64,000 nucleotides of DNA from Spirochaetaceae bacterium (GTDB taxonomy: Bacteria; Spirochaetota; Spirochaetia; Treponematales; Treponemataceae), in assembly GCA_017618015.1 (NCBI GenBank), contig JAFZVC010000096.1, positions 46,976 through 110,975 on the forward strand. The letters are read 5' to 3'. The position numbers and the translations under genes are program-made. Every line of letters begins with the position of its first letter. Position 1 is the stretch's first letter. This document shows positions 1 to 7,584 of the stretch, one piece after another. The notes below the pieces were generated by a model. It did no database searches, had not been told where the DNA came from, and was given only the letters and a program-made list of their open reading frames with translations.

Positions 1-1
1 A

Positions 2-247
2 CTGAAATGGGATTTGCCTTCACCAACTATAGACACTCGTTTTGATGCATGTTCAAATGGAACAAATAATCATCCCGTCTTAAATCGAGCAATTACCCCA
101 AGAGAAGCCGCCCGGTTACAGTCGTTCGATGACAAATTCGTATTTTTAGGCACAAAAGTAGCTATAAGACAGCAGATTGGCAATGCAGTTCCACCTTTAA
201 TGGCAAAGGCAATTGCTGATACTATTTTTGATCAAGTTGGAGATTAG
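2..247 (+). CDS. C5-cytosine DNA methyltransferase, C-terminal fragment (cut by window edge)
   Basis: The reading frame is open from base 2 and ends at a stop at 245-247, so this is the last ~81 residues of a longer protein. It carries the end of a Dcm/M.HhaI-type methyltransferase: the motif IX region (ITPREAARLQSFDD) and motif X (RQQIGNAVPPLMAKAIA), which close the S-adenosylmethionine domain of enzymes that methylate cytosine C5. The catalytic PC and ENV motifs lie outside the window. It is followed 1 nt after its stop by the next gene and is AT-rich like the three genes after it, so it is the modification half of a restriction-modification island. Family assignment is firm; the target sequence cannot be read from this fragment. 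Confidence 0.9.
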   Translation: MKWDLPSPTIDTRFDACSNGTNNHPVLNRAITPREAARLQSFDDKFVFLGTKVAIRQQIGNAVPPLMAKAIADTIFDQVGD

Positions 248-248
248 T

Positions 249-1124
249 ATGAATGTAGAAATGGCTTACTTACTCGGAATGATTCTTGGAAATGGTGAAA
301 TACAGCAAAACTCCTCAGAAACAAAAGTAACAATCGATATTCCTCACAAAAATTTATATACCGATGACATGAAAGATACCGCAATTTATGTAAAAGCAAG
401 TTTGTTTGACATTCAAACTATTCTGGAGCCTTTGATAGGTCAGCATTTATCACAATCAGAAACGAAACATTCAACTAAAATTACTTTTACAAAACCAAAT
501 AATGAATATGTAATGCGAGAAATTCTTCGTTTAGTTGGTTCTGGTACTCATCATTCGACAATGAAAATGAATGAAGAATTGTTTTCAATCACATCTGATG
601 AAAAGAAAGCCCTGCTTCGAGGTATAGCAGATGTTACTGGCTATATAAGAGCTAGTAATATTGCATTTAAAAAAGAATCCAAGCAGCATCGTGTTTATAT
701 CGAAATTCCTGGAAACTGGTATATGGTTATAGATATTGCAAATATGTTAAAAGCTGTTGATATTCCTGTACAAACAATTGACTTTGGACATCCTAATTTC
801 AGAGATAGTAACTTGGATAAATATAATGAAGGCAAAAAGTATTATTGGAAGAAAGAACATCAAGTAAAAATCTATGCAAATGAGTTTTTACCAATAGGCT
901 TTAACATCAAACATAAACAAGAAGCCTTAGAAAAATATTCAGAAGAATTAATTAAAAAGAATCCAAATATGAAAACTCATAAGTTTTACTGGGAAAAGCC
1001 AATCCGCATAAAGACAAAACCAAATCATCCCTGCGAAAATGACGAAGCTTTGCCAGAGGAAATAAGAGGAAAGCATTTTGAATCGTGGACTGATTTAGCA
1101 GGATTATTAGGTTATGGCAAATAA
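249..1124 (+). CDS. LAGLIDADG-fold protein lacking catalytic acids; putative recognition subunit of a restriction enzyme
   Basis: The ATG at 249 is chosen because GGAG (239-242) precedes it by 6 nt; an upstream in-frame start at 213 would overlap the methyltransferase. The 291-residue product has two LAGLIDADG-like helices about 115 residues apart: LLGMILGNG (residues 8-16) and LRGIADVTG (123-131). In homing endonucleases the eighth position of each motif is the metal-binding Asp; here it is Asn and Thr, so cleavage by this fold is unlikely while DNA binding could remain. The C-terminal third is rich in Lys and aromatic residues. The gene sits between a DNA methyltransferase and a PD-(D/E)XK nuclease, with an 11-bp overlap with the latter, which suggests a joint role in site-specific restriction. 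The fold call rests on motif reading only; the partner role is inference. Confidence 0.6.
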   Translation: MNVEMAYLLGMILGNGEIQQNSSETKVTIDIPHKNLYTDDMKDTAIYVKASLFDIQTILEPLIGQHLSQSETKHSTKITFTKPNNEYVMREILRLVGSGTHHSTMKMNEELFSITSDEKKALLRGIADVTGYIRASNIAFKKESKQHRVYIEIPGNWYMVIDIANMLKAVDIPVQTIDFGHPNFRDSNLDKYNEGKKYYWKKEHQVKIYANEFLPIGFNIKHKQEALEKYSEELIKKNPNMKTHKFYWEKPIRIKTKPNHPCENDEALPEEIRGKHFESWTDLAGLLGYGK

Positions 1125-1611
1125 TGTAAAGAAAGAATTTGAATTATACGAGCCTATGCGACTTTGGCTTCAAAAATATCTTGAAGAAAAGTATAAAGGC
1201 TGGAAAATTACAACTATTGATTCTCATGCAAGAACACTTGATTCCTTTTTAGAAGAAAATGGAGTAATTGCAAGTTATCCACAGTCTGTTGGACTTGATA
1301 TTCAAATCGATGTGTTAGGAATTCTTCAAAAAGGTTCAAAAACAAATATCGTCTTTATTGAGGCTAAAAAGACATCTTTAAATCTTCATGATTTAGGACA
1401 ACTTTGGGCATATTGTAAACTATGCGACCCATTAGAAGCATTCTTACTTTCTTCAAAAGATTTAGGAAGTTTAAACAAAATCTTCAATAATCTTAATCGT
1501 ATAGATTTACTTGAATTTGGAGATGGTAAAACAATAAAAAAAATGCAAGTTGGGAAATGGGATATAACTAAGAATGCGATAGATTATCAAACCTTAGTTC
1601 CAAAACTCTAA
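1114..1611 (+). CDS. Small PD-(D/E)XK nuclease, putative restriction endonuclease catalytic subunit
   Basis: The 165-residue protein shows the PD-(D/E)XK core: an N-terminal helix with Glu (FELYEPMRLWL), Asp66 in LDIQIDVLG, the E83-A-K85 pair in IVFIEAKK, and a following helix with Q96xxxY100 (DLGQLWAY), as in RecB- and Mrr-like nucleases. Almost nothing is left over for a separate DNA-recognition domain, so specificity probably comes from a partner. The start overlaps the end of the LAGLIDADG-like gene by 11 bp, pointing to translational coupling and perhaps a heteromeric enzyme. Codon use is AT-rich like its neighbours. Alternatives are an orphan nuclease or a type IV-like activity, but the adjacent C5 methyltransferase favours type II restriction. 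Confidence 0.75.
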   Translation: MANNVKKEFELYEPMRLWLQKYLEEKYKGWKITTIDSHARTLDSFLEENGVIASYPQSVGLDIQIDVLGILQKGSKTNIVFIEAKKTSLNLHDLGQLWAYCKLCDPLEAFLLSSKDLGSLNKIFNNLNRIDLLEFGDGKTIKKMQVGKWDITKNAIDYQTLVPKL

Positions 1612-1631
1612 TCAACAAGGAGCACAAAATT

Positions 1632-1967
1632 ATGTCTTTGGCAACACAATTAGATTCATTTATACAACAAAACAAAGATCATGTTTTTATAGAAGCTGAG
1701 GGGAAACCATCAACCCTCTCTAATTTTTTTACGATGTATAATAGTTCTTATTCCCCAGCAATAAACGCACAAACAGATGGAATCATTTGCCTAGACGACG
1801 ATGCAAATAAATGGGGATTAGAATTAAGATTATATTTAAATTATGATCCACCATTCATTCATGCCACAAAGACATCTAGTTATAGAAATAATTATCCATA
1901 TAGAATCAATGATGTTAATATCATTAATGAAATGTTTGCATTAGGATATAAAATTGGATTGAATTAA
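1632..1967 (+). CDS. Small hypothetical protein of the restriction island
   Basis: A 111-residue acidic protein of no family I recognise. An AAGGAG box at 1617-1622, 9 nt ahead of the ATG, and spacing of 20 nt from the nuclease stop support translation as the last gene of the methyltransferase operon. There is no signal peptide or membrane segment. Visible features are a central LELRLYLNYDPP strand-like stretch and aromatic-rich ends. It shares the low GC content of the three preceding genes, unlike the genes after it, so it probably arrived with the island. It could be a control, immunity or accessory subunit; the sequence gives no direct evidence for any of these. Confidence 0.65.
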   Translation: MSLATQLDSFIQQNKDHVFIEAEGKPSTLSNFFTMYNSSYSPAINAQTDGIICLDDDANKWGLELRLYLNYDPPFIHATKTSSYRNNYPYRINDVNIINEMFALGYKIGLN

Positions 1968-2056
1968 ATACTTCAAATCCGATAAAACAATTAAGTTGGT
2001 CTGCGTTTTAAGTACCGCTTATGCAGTTTCAACTGCTTACAATCTGTAACCAGTTA

Positions 2057-2485
2057 TTAAATCTTCTTATACTGAACGGAACAAGCGTCTTGGCTTAATC
2101 CGCATTTTGAATAAAAGGCTTCGTTGTAATCAATCGAAATCAACTGGATAACATGAATATTCTTTTCTTTAAGAATACTTTCTAATTCTGCCAGAAGCTG
2201 CTTCCCAATCTCGTGTTTTTTCAACTCCGGGATTACAAAAAGCTCAGAAACAAAAAAGAAATCTTCGCTCGCATACGGATCGACATACCCCAGCAAACCG
2301 CCGACTATAGTTCCGTTTTCAACAGCCGCAATTCCAGTTGCCTGATAATTCCCCAATATTGCAGAAACTCTTCGCATGGCCTTTTCTTCTGTCCACGCTT
2401 CGTTCCACGGTTCTTCCGAATATGATTACGCCATTGCATTTGCCAAGGCTTTTATATCACTGTCTGTGACTTTTCTGTATTCCAT
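2057..2485 (-). pseudogene. GNAT acetyltransferase interrupted by a nonsense codon
   Basis: Reading back from ATG 2485 gives MEYRKVTDSDIKALANAMA, then an in-frame TAA at 2428-2426 (codon 20), and after it the frame continues without interruption through [19 protein letters not shown] and a full GNAT core ([21 protein letters not shown], then [10 protein letters not shown]) to the stop at 2057. The upstream part is clearly the native N-terminus: GGAG sits 8 nt before ATG 2485, and this ATG lies 3 nt after the stop of the preceding gene in the same operon. A single change at codon 20 (for example AAA to TAA) would explain it. Restart at the Met at 2377 would remove the first strand and helix. 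It is a recent, otherwise intact pseudogene unless the codon is a sequencing error or is read through. Confidence 0.8.
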
Positions 2486-2488
2486 AAA

Positions 2489-2995
2489 TCATTCTCCATA
2501 CACATACTTTTTAATCTGCCTTTCTTGACCCTGATATCTGCCAGTCCCTTCGTACTCCAAACAAAATCTGCAATTTTCCAGAACCTTGCAGGAAGCGATA
2601 TTTTCCGCATCACAGATTCCGTAGATTTTCTGGATTCCCATAGTCTTCATTATCACCGGCAGAAACTCGGTAACGGCTTCTGTCGCATAGCCTTTGCCTG
2701 TAAACTGCTTTGCAATATGATAACCGATTTCCCATACTCCGCCACCAGTTGGAACAGCCTGCACAAAACCGATATTTGTTTTGTCTTTTAAGAGGATAGG
2801 GTAGACAAGTGGCCCGTCAGTTCTTTCATATTGCGAGATCAGAAACTCAATCGTGTTTGCAGCATCTCGGGCTGTTTCAAAAACTTCGTCCGGCAAAAAA
2901 CGGCGCGTGTCTTCATCAAGCGAATTCAGATGAACAGCCTGCGCCATGTCGGGAGTAAACTTTGTGATTATAAGGCGGCTAGTTTCGATATTCAT
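2489..2995 (-). CDS. GNAT N-acetyltransferase, RimJ/RimL type
   Basis: A 168-residue acetyltransferase starting MNIETSRLIITKFTPD, the usual opening of the RimJ/RimL-like GNAT family that acetylates protein N-termini or small amines with acetyl-CoA. The acetyl-CoA loop is seen as QFTGKGYATEAV, followed by the conserved NIASCKVLENCRF segment in which an Asn and the helix after it close the site. The ATG at 2995 forms an ATGA overlap with the stop of the upstream DUF998 gene, which fixes the start better than an in-frame ATG 69 nt further up. It is the fourth gene of a tightly packed five-gene minus-strand operon. The substrate is unknown. Confidence 0.88.
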   Translation of the reverse strand: MNIETSRLIITKFTPDMAQAVHLNSLDEDTRRFLPDEVFETARDAANTIEFLISQYERTDGPLVYPILLKDKTNIGFVQAVPTGGGVWEIGYHIAKQFTGKGYATEAVTEFLPVIMKTMGIQKIYGICDAENIASCKVLENCRFCLEYEGTGRYQGQERQIKKYVYGE

Positions 2996-3624
2996 GCCAA
3001 AAGCTTTTTTACAGAAATGATAATCAGCGGCAGATACATGAAAATCAGGTTCAGTCTTTGCCACAATCCTTCATTCTGAATAAATGTGTTTTTAAACTCA
3101 GGCTTATCGGACATGACGAACAGCACAAAAAATGCCAGCGAAATAACAAAGCAAATTACGCTTATTACACCGAATGCCGTTTCGCTTCCTTTAAATGAAA
3201 GGATTGCAAGCAGAAGAGGAACGAACAAGAACAGCATAAACCCGATTGCAGAGCCTGCGCCATGTATTTTAGAAGCGGTTGTAACAACATCCTTTGATTC
3301 ATTCACGCTGAAAAATCCTGTGAATATGCATGCGCCAACAGCAAAAGCAGCAACAAATACGACAAGAACTATTGTGAGTCCGCCCGAAACTGAATTGTAG
3401 CAGCTGTAAATTACCGGAATTGCGGCAAGGAAAAGTAAACCTTCGACAATCATCCATAAATTAAACGGCACTCTGACAGGACTTTTTGGATTTCCGAGCG
3501 CACTTATAGACATCTTTGCGCTGCTGTAGCCGTTGTAAAACATCGAAAGAATCAGAGAGACAGCGAGGTCGCCAACCATCGCTATTGTGCAAAACAGCCA
3601 TCCGTACATATTTAAAAATGTCAT
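2992..3624 (-). CDS. DUF998-family membrane protein
   Basis: A 210-residue integral membrane protein with about six hydrophobic segments (near residues 8-30, 55-73, 80-105, 125-143, 150-170 and 188-206). The NGYSSAKMSISALGNP loop and the later SKIHGAGSAIGFM segment are the marks of the DUF998 family, whose molecular role is not established. The start overlaps the stop of the HEAT-repeat gene by one base, and the end overlaps the next gene by 4 bp (ATGA), so the genes are translationally coupled. No catalytic motif can be identified. Confidence 0.8.
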   Translation of the reverse strand: MTFLNMYGWLFCTIAMVGDLAVSLILSMFYNGYSSAKMSISALGNPKSPVRVPFNLWMIVEGLLFLAAIPVIYSCYNSVSGGLTIVLVVFVAAFAVGACIFTGFFSVNESKDVVTTASKIHGAGSAIGFMLFLFVPLLLAILSFKGSETAFGVISVICFVISLAFFVLFVMSDKPEFKNTFIQNEGLWQRLNLIFMYLPLIIISVKKLLA

Positions 3625-4235
3625 TATTTAATCTCCTGATTTGTCGCTTTTATCGCACCAAGGCAGTGAATCCTTACGACGCGGTTATCATCGGTTTCTG
3701 CCATCTTTTGGAGCTGCTCCACATAAGGCTTTACAAACTCTGGCTTTCGTTTGCCAAGAACTCGGAAGATTTCCGGCGCTTCCATCCTAACCTTGTCATC
3801 ACCATCGTGCAGAAGCTTTTCAAATATCATCATGTGCTTTTCGTAAATGTCAGGGGTGTTTGTGGCGATATTTTCCGAAGCCCAGATAAAACTAAGCCTT
3901 ACCTGTGGAGATTCGTCAGTCGCAAAACGAAAAAGCCCCTGCCAGTAAGGCTCAATCAAGTTATAGTCGGCTCGTCCGATTCTGCCGAGCGCATTCAGCG
4001 CACGTTCCCGCAAAAGCGTAACCGGGCTGTCACAAAAAGAAGCGATTTTCGGAACCACGTCTTTCACTGCCGCCGAATAGACAAGCCCCATCTCGCCAAG
4101 CAGCCAAAGCGTCTTTGCCTTGATTTTCTCAGACTCATGGGTAAGCAAAGACGAAACATACGAAATGCTTTCTTCCCACTTGTCTTTGTTCTTGGTAAGT
4201 GTTCCAAGTTCCTTATAAAGCTCTGTTTCGGTCAA
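3624..4235 (-). CDS. HEAT-repeat protein, TTG start
   Basis: A 203-residue all-helical protein made of about four HEAT-type repeats. Clear units are KIKAKTLWLLGEMG, LLRERALNALGRIG, QVRLSFIWASENIA and KVRMEAPEIFRVLG, each ending one helical hairpin. Such scaffolds bind proteins or nucleic acid and have no activity of their own. The start is read as TTG at 4235, directly after the TAA of the preceding gene, with AGGAGA about 6 nt upstream; there is no suitable ATG nearby. It sits between a kinase-fold phosphotransferase and a membrane protein in one operon. Function unknown. Confidence 0.82.
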   Translation of the reverse strand: MTETELYKELGTLTKNKDKWEESISYVSSLLTHESEKIKAKTLWLLGEMGLVYSAAVKDVVPKIASFCDSPVTLLRERALNALGRIGRADYNLIEPYWQGLFRFATDESPQVRLSFIWASENIATNTPDIYEKHMMIFEKLLHDGDDKVRMEAPEIFRVLGKRKPEFVKPYVEQLQKMAETDDNRVVRIHCLGAIKATNQEIK

Positions 4236-5156
4236 TTATTTCTCCTGATGTTCCATCCACTTGTTAAGCCAGTAAAGCTGCCAGTCAATAAATTGCCCAT
4301 CGATACAGTCTATGCCGTGAACCTCAAGGATCGTCGCCTGTAGCTGAAAATGACGGATTGCAACCCAGTCGGAAAACGAAAGCTTTTCTTCTGGGCTGAG
4401 GGCGCGGAACTTTGTATAACCAGTCAAAAACTTTTCATAAACCGCGCGTGTCGTTTCTATATCTTCCTGCTGCAGATTAAAATAATTCGTCATATCGCAC
4501 ATAACCATTACATCGAACATAACAGGAGCTAGGCAGATAGTGTCAAAATCCAAAAAGTAAATCCGATTATCCTTTGTCTGCAAAAGATTTCCGCGATGAA
4601 GGTCGCCATGGCAAACACCATACGGAAGCTTCTCAACTTTCTTCCATAGGTGCTCACCAAGTTCTTCATACGCAGCGATTTGTGGATATGACTTTTGGCG
4701 CAAAAAATCGATATAACGCCCGATAAAAAACTGTTTGTCACGAAGAACCGGCTGAACAGGGCAGTTTTCCATCTGGGAATGAAGCTTCCCGACAAGTTCG
4801 CCGACCTTTTCCGCAGTCTCAGGCTCTTCAAGGTTCGGCTCCTCGCCCTCAATAAACTCTTGCAGGAGCAACAGACACGGCTCGCCAACAGCTGCACACG
4901 TAGCGGCAACAATTGCTTCTCCGGATTTCGTCAGAATTGTCTTTGGCACAGGGAATCCGTTTCCTTCAAGGTACCGCGTAACCAAAACCGATTGTTTCGC
5001 CGTCTCGAAAAATGCCGAACCAATCACCTTTAGAAGATATTTCTTTTCGCCATTAACGATATATGTCTTGTTGCCGCCTTCTCTCAAAAACTCCAGAGTC
5101 ACATTCTCCAGCCCATATTGAGTTTGCAACAATTGAATCAGTTTTTTTTCCGTCAT
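4236..5156 (-). CDS. Aminoglycoside/choline phosphotransferase-family kinase
   Basis: A 306-residue kinase-like phosphotransferase. Key motifs are visible: a lysine strand (KKYLLKVIG), the Brenner-type catalytic loop HGDLHRGNLL and the metal-binding LDFDT, in the order of the APH fold. The hinge LLLQEFIEGEEP precedes them. Such enzymes phosphorylate hydroxyl groups of aminoglycosides, choline, homoserine or similar small molecules with ATP; the substrate is not readable here. ATG 5156 is preferred because AGGGG stands 5 nt ahead of it; a GTG five codons upstream lacks this spacing. First gene of the operon running down to the GNAT pseudogene, probably served by the extended -10 at 5227-5235. 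Confidence 0.85.
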   Translation of the reverse strand: MTEKKLIQLLQTQYGLENVTLEFLREGGNKTYIVNGEKKYLLKVIGSAFFETAKQSVLVTRYLEGNGFPVPKTILTKSGEAIVAATCAAVGEPCLLLLQEFIEGEEPNLEEPETAEKVGELVGKLHSQMENCPVQPVLRDKQFFIGRYIDFLRQKSYPQIAAYEELGEHLWKKVEKLPYGVCHGDLHRGNLLQTKDNRIYFLDFDTICLAPVMFDVMVMCDMTNYFNLQQEDIETTRAVYEKFLTGYTKFRALSPEEKLSFSDWVAIRHFQLQATILEVHGIDCIDGQFIDWQLYWLNKWMEHQEK

Positions 5157-5220
5157 GGGTTCCCCTTGCACTCTTGCTGCTGCCGGATGCTCTCAAATCA
5201 CTTGTGCTCTTAAATCAATT

Positions 5221-6111
5221 TTATTGATTATACCACTGTGTGCGCCACTGTGGATCCCAGGTGTTTTCGACACAGTAAAGACAATGCTTGTTTGTCTGCC
5301 AGTTCATGCGCAGAATGTAGATGTCGCCACAAGGATGAACAGCCACCGATTCTAATTGTTCTGAATTGAATCTTACTGATAAAGTTAAAACATCCTCTTC
5401 CGTTTCATCATCTGTTACATAAATGTTTCTTTCACCAATGAGATACTGATATTTATTGATGAATGCATTTCCCCAATAATACGGCTTCCCGTTTATATAC
5501 AATCTATCGTCCTCTATCAAAAGTCCTTTTTTGCCATATTCGCTGTTTTTAGAAAAAAGCCTTATCGTCTGATCTGGGGTTCTGTAATTTTTTTTGTTTT
5601 CTTCAATGCTCACCCCCGGATTAATTACGCTGTGAATGGCACTATTATAATCTACATATAAAAATACATTGTTTTCTTTTGAATAATAAGAGGCTCGGAT
5701 AGGTGCGCTCAGATTCTCGATATCAACGGTTTTCTTGCCCGATTTTTCATCAATTATAAAAAAGCCATTTTCATAAACCTGAAAGCCCAACAAGCCTTTT
5801 TCCACATACATAAAAGCTGTTCCCGGAAACAGACCAAAATCTTTTCTGTTTTTCAAAGAATAATCCGCTGTGTCCAGAGTATATACAACCCTTGTATCTT
5901 CTTGATATACATAGATTTTGCCGTCAGAATCTATCTTCAGGGAATTCCCGGTAACATCTTCGTAAGCTCTTAACATATCGTTAGACCTTATAAAGAGATA
6001 TCCGTTTTCTTTCTTATTTTCGAACTCGTGTAGTTTTTCAAGCTTATAGTCATCTGCAAATATTGCGCCAAAAATCAACATGCACAGTATTGAAACTACC
6101 AGTTTTTTCAT
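5221..6111 (-). CDS. Secreted hypothetical protein, possibly beta-propeller
   Basis: A 296-residue exported protein. The N-terminus MKKLVVSILCMLIFGAIFA-DDY is a typical signal peptide with likely cleavage after AIFA. The mature part is a run of short beta strands with repeated ILxxDxxSGK- and DxxLYINGK-like turns that suggest a propeller or repeated beta-sheet. The second Met (6111) is preferred because GGAGG is 9 nt ahead of it; the first Met (6117) would be only 3 nt away. It resembles in style the N-terminal halves of the two YARHG proteins in this window but has no YARHG domain. Function unknown. Confidence 0.7.
   Translation of the reverse strand: MKKLVVSILCMLIFGAIFADDYKLEKLHEFENKKENGYLFIRSNDMLRAYEDVTGNSLKIDSDGKIYVYQEDTRVVYTLDTADYSLKNRKDFGLFPGTAFMYVEKGLLGFQVYENGFFIIDEKSGKKTVDIENLSAPIRASYYSKENNVFLYVDYNSAIHSVINPGVSIEENKKNYRTPDQTIRLFSKNSEYGKKGLLIEDDRLYINGKPYYWGNAFINKYQYLIGERNIYVTDDETEEDVLTLSVRFNSEQLESVAVHPCGDIYILRMNWQTNKHCLYCVENTWDPQWRTQWYNQ
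5227..5235 (-). promoter_or_regulatory. Extended -10 promoter for the phosphotransferase operon
   Basis: On the minus strand TGGTATAAT (TGn plus a perfect TATAAT) occurs about 70 nt upstream of ATG 5156. The -35 position (ATCCAC) is poor, as is usual for extended -10 promoters. It lies inside the last codons of the preceding gene. A 7-bp inverted repeat, AATCAATtttATTGATT (5213-5229), overlaps it. Confidence 0.5.
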
Positions 6112-6117
6112 TTTCAT

Positions 6118-6304
6118 GTTCCTCCAAAATATATTTTATTTTCGGGCAGTCCCGCCGCTGTCGCGTCGGTCGCTACGTTCCAGGTAGCTCGAAACTGCGC
6201 ACTTCGTGCTTGTTGCGGAATACCGCTATCGCTCAGCCGCTTCCCTCGTCACTCACTACGTTCGTTCCTCAGTCCAGTGGCCAGCTTCGCCGCCTTCCAC
6301 ATCG
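6118..6304 (-). repeat. GC-rich non-coding spacer with short imperfect palindromes
   Basis: Between two minus-strand genes for exported proteins lie about 185 bp in which short self-complementary words follow each other (for example GCGCACttcgTGC, TCGCTACGTTCC against GTAGCTCGAAAC, and ACTACGTTCGT). It is markedly more GC-rich than the flanking genes and no reading frame in it looks real. It may be a degenerate copy of an interspersed repeat; no second copy was located in this window. Confidence 0.35.
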
Positions 6305-7531
6305 CTACTGCTTTTCCAGTTTCTGTATCATTTCGACAAGCTTCTGGCGGTGTGCTGGAAGCTTCACTTCGCCTGATGTTTTGCCTTCATCCGTGTACCA
6401 GACTTGTTTGTCGAAATATGCGGAAAGGTCTGCGCTCTTAAAATGAACGCCGTAAATTGCGAAGATTGTGTTCCTCAAAAGGCGAAGATCGGCTTTGCTC
6501 AAAGTCGGAAGAACTTCATCAACGTATTTGCCGTAATTGTCGTCGGTATAGCCATTTATCGCCATCGCGTAGAAATCCGGGTCGCCCCAGGTGCGTCGGA
6601 TGCGGAAGACTTCAGTGTAAGCTTCACCTGCAATGTAGTAGTAGATGTTGCCGCCAAAGCCGACGTACCAGCTGGTGGAATATTCAGGTCTTGTTTCCTG
6701 ATAATCGCCATTACGACCTAGAATTGTTGAATAGTTATTCAATGTTGTATCAAATATAAACCTTTCTTCATTTATATTAAAACAAAATAGGTTTGAAGTA
6801 GATTCTGTTCCTACTTCGCAAAATGTACCCCAATCATTCTTGTAATTACCCCACCAAAAGAAATCGCAACCATAACGATTTCCCTGATTATCATATTGAT
6901 ATAATGAACCACCTTTTATTGGCTTATAATATCTCTTTCCCCAAATAAGTACTCGATTACGTATAAAATCATTATAGAGTTCCTGCTCCGCTGCCCTCTT
7001 TTCGCTCTGATCATACTTCTCCGGGTCATATTCTTTCAGATATTCCATTGCTTCTTCACTTGAATAAATTCGACCGGTTGTATCTACTGCTCCAGGATAG
7101 CCTGACTCGTCAACATAATAGACAATGTACCCGTTCCCCTTTTTCAAGATAAAACTTATGCCGGATTGTACTTTATTATTTAAATTTGCAATTTTCCCAT
7201 TTACTATACTATTGATAAATATTCCTGTATCTGAATAGCTAATTAGATATTCATTTAATTTTACACGCTCTATACCGTTTAATATTGGTACCATTTTATC
7301 AAAAAATACATAATTATTTTCACAATTATAAATCCAAGAACCTCCACTGCCACCATTTATTAAATATATATCATCATTTTTTTCATCAACCATTATCCCT
7401 TCTGGCATTACATTTACAATTTTTACTCTTAGTTTTATATCTTCTGTTTTTACTAATCTCTCAATGGTCTGCGCAAAGCAAAAAATACTTATTGAGAAAA
7501 TAATTGCCGTAAGTAAAAGTCTCTTTTTCAT
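6305..7531 (-). CDS. Secreted YARHG-domain protein (copy A)
   Basis: A 408-residue exported protein with signal peptide MKKRLLLTAIIFSISIFCFA. The C-terminal ~80 residues form a YARHG domain: LPTLSKADLRLLRNTIFAIYG, then VHFKSADLSAYF and QVWYTDEG, where the name-giving YARHG is replaced by AIYGV. YARHG domains are extracellular modules of unknown role, often in lipoproteins. The N-terminal part has beta-rich, propeller-like strands, and the middle (AVDTTGRIYSSEEAM) is nearly identical to the paralogue at 15121-16341. The two copies share signal peptide, middle and C-terminus but diverge in residues ~20-110 and ~195-285, as expected for variable surface-exposed parts or partial gene conversion. 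Confidence 0.85.
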   Translation of the reverse strand: MKKRLLLTAIIFSISIFCFAQTIERLVKTEDIKLRVKIVNVMPEGIMVDEKNDDIYLINGGSGGSWIYNCENNYVFFDKMVPILNGIERVKLNEYLISYSDTGIFINSIVNGKIANLNNKVQSGISFILKKGNGYIVYYVDESGYPGAVDTTGRIYSSEEAMEYLKEYDPEKYDQSEKRAAEQELYNDFIRNRVLIWGKRYYKPIKGGSLYQYDNQGNRYGCDFFWWGNYKNDWGTFCEVGTESTSNLFCFNINEERFIFDTTLNNYSTILGRNGDYQETRPEYSTSWYVGFGGNIYYYIAGEAYTEVFRIRRTWGDPDFYAMAINGYTDDNYGKYVDEVLPTLSKADLRLLRNTIFAIYGVHFKSADLSAYFDKQVWYTDEGKTSGEVKLPAHRQKLVEMIQKLEKQ

Positions 7532-7584
7532 CTACCTGTTCCCCAGATTCTAATTCCTAAATCATTTATATTATAACAACTTGA

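Noticed and set aside
2023..2036. GCAGTT-tc-AACTGC hairpin as a terminator between the island and the GNAT pseudogene
   Set aside because: The stem is short, the loop tiny and no T-run follows.
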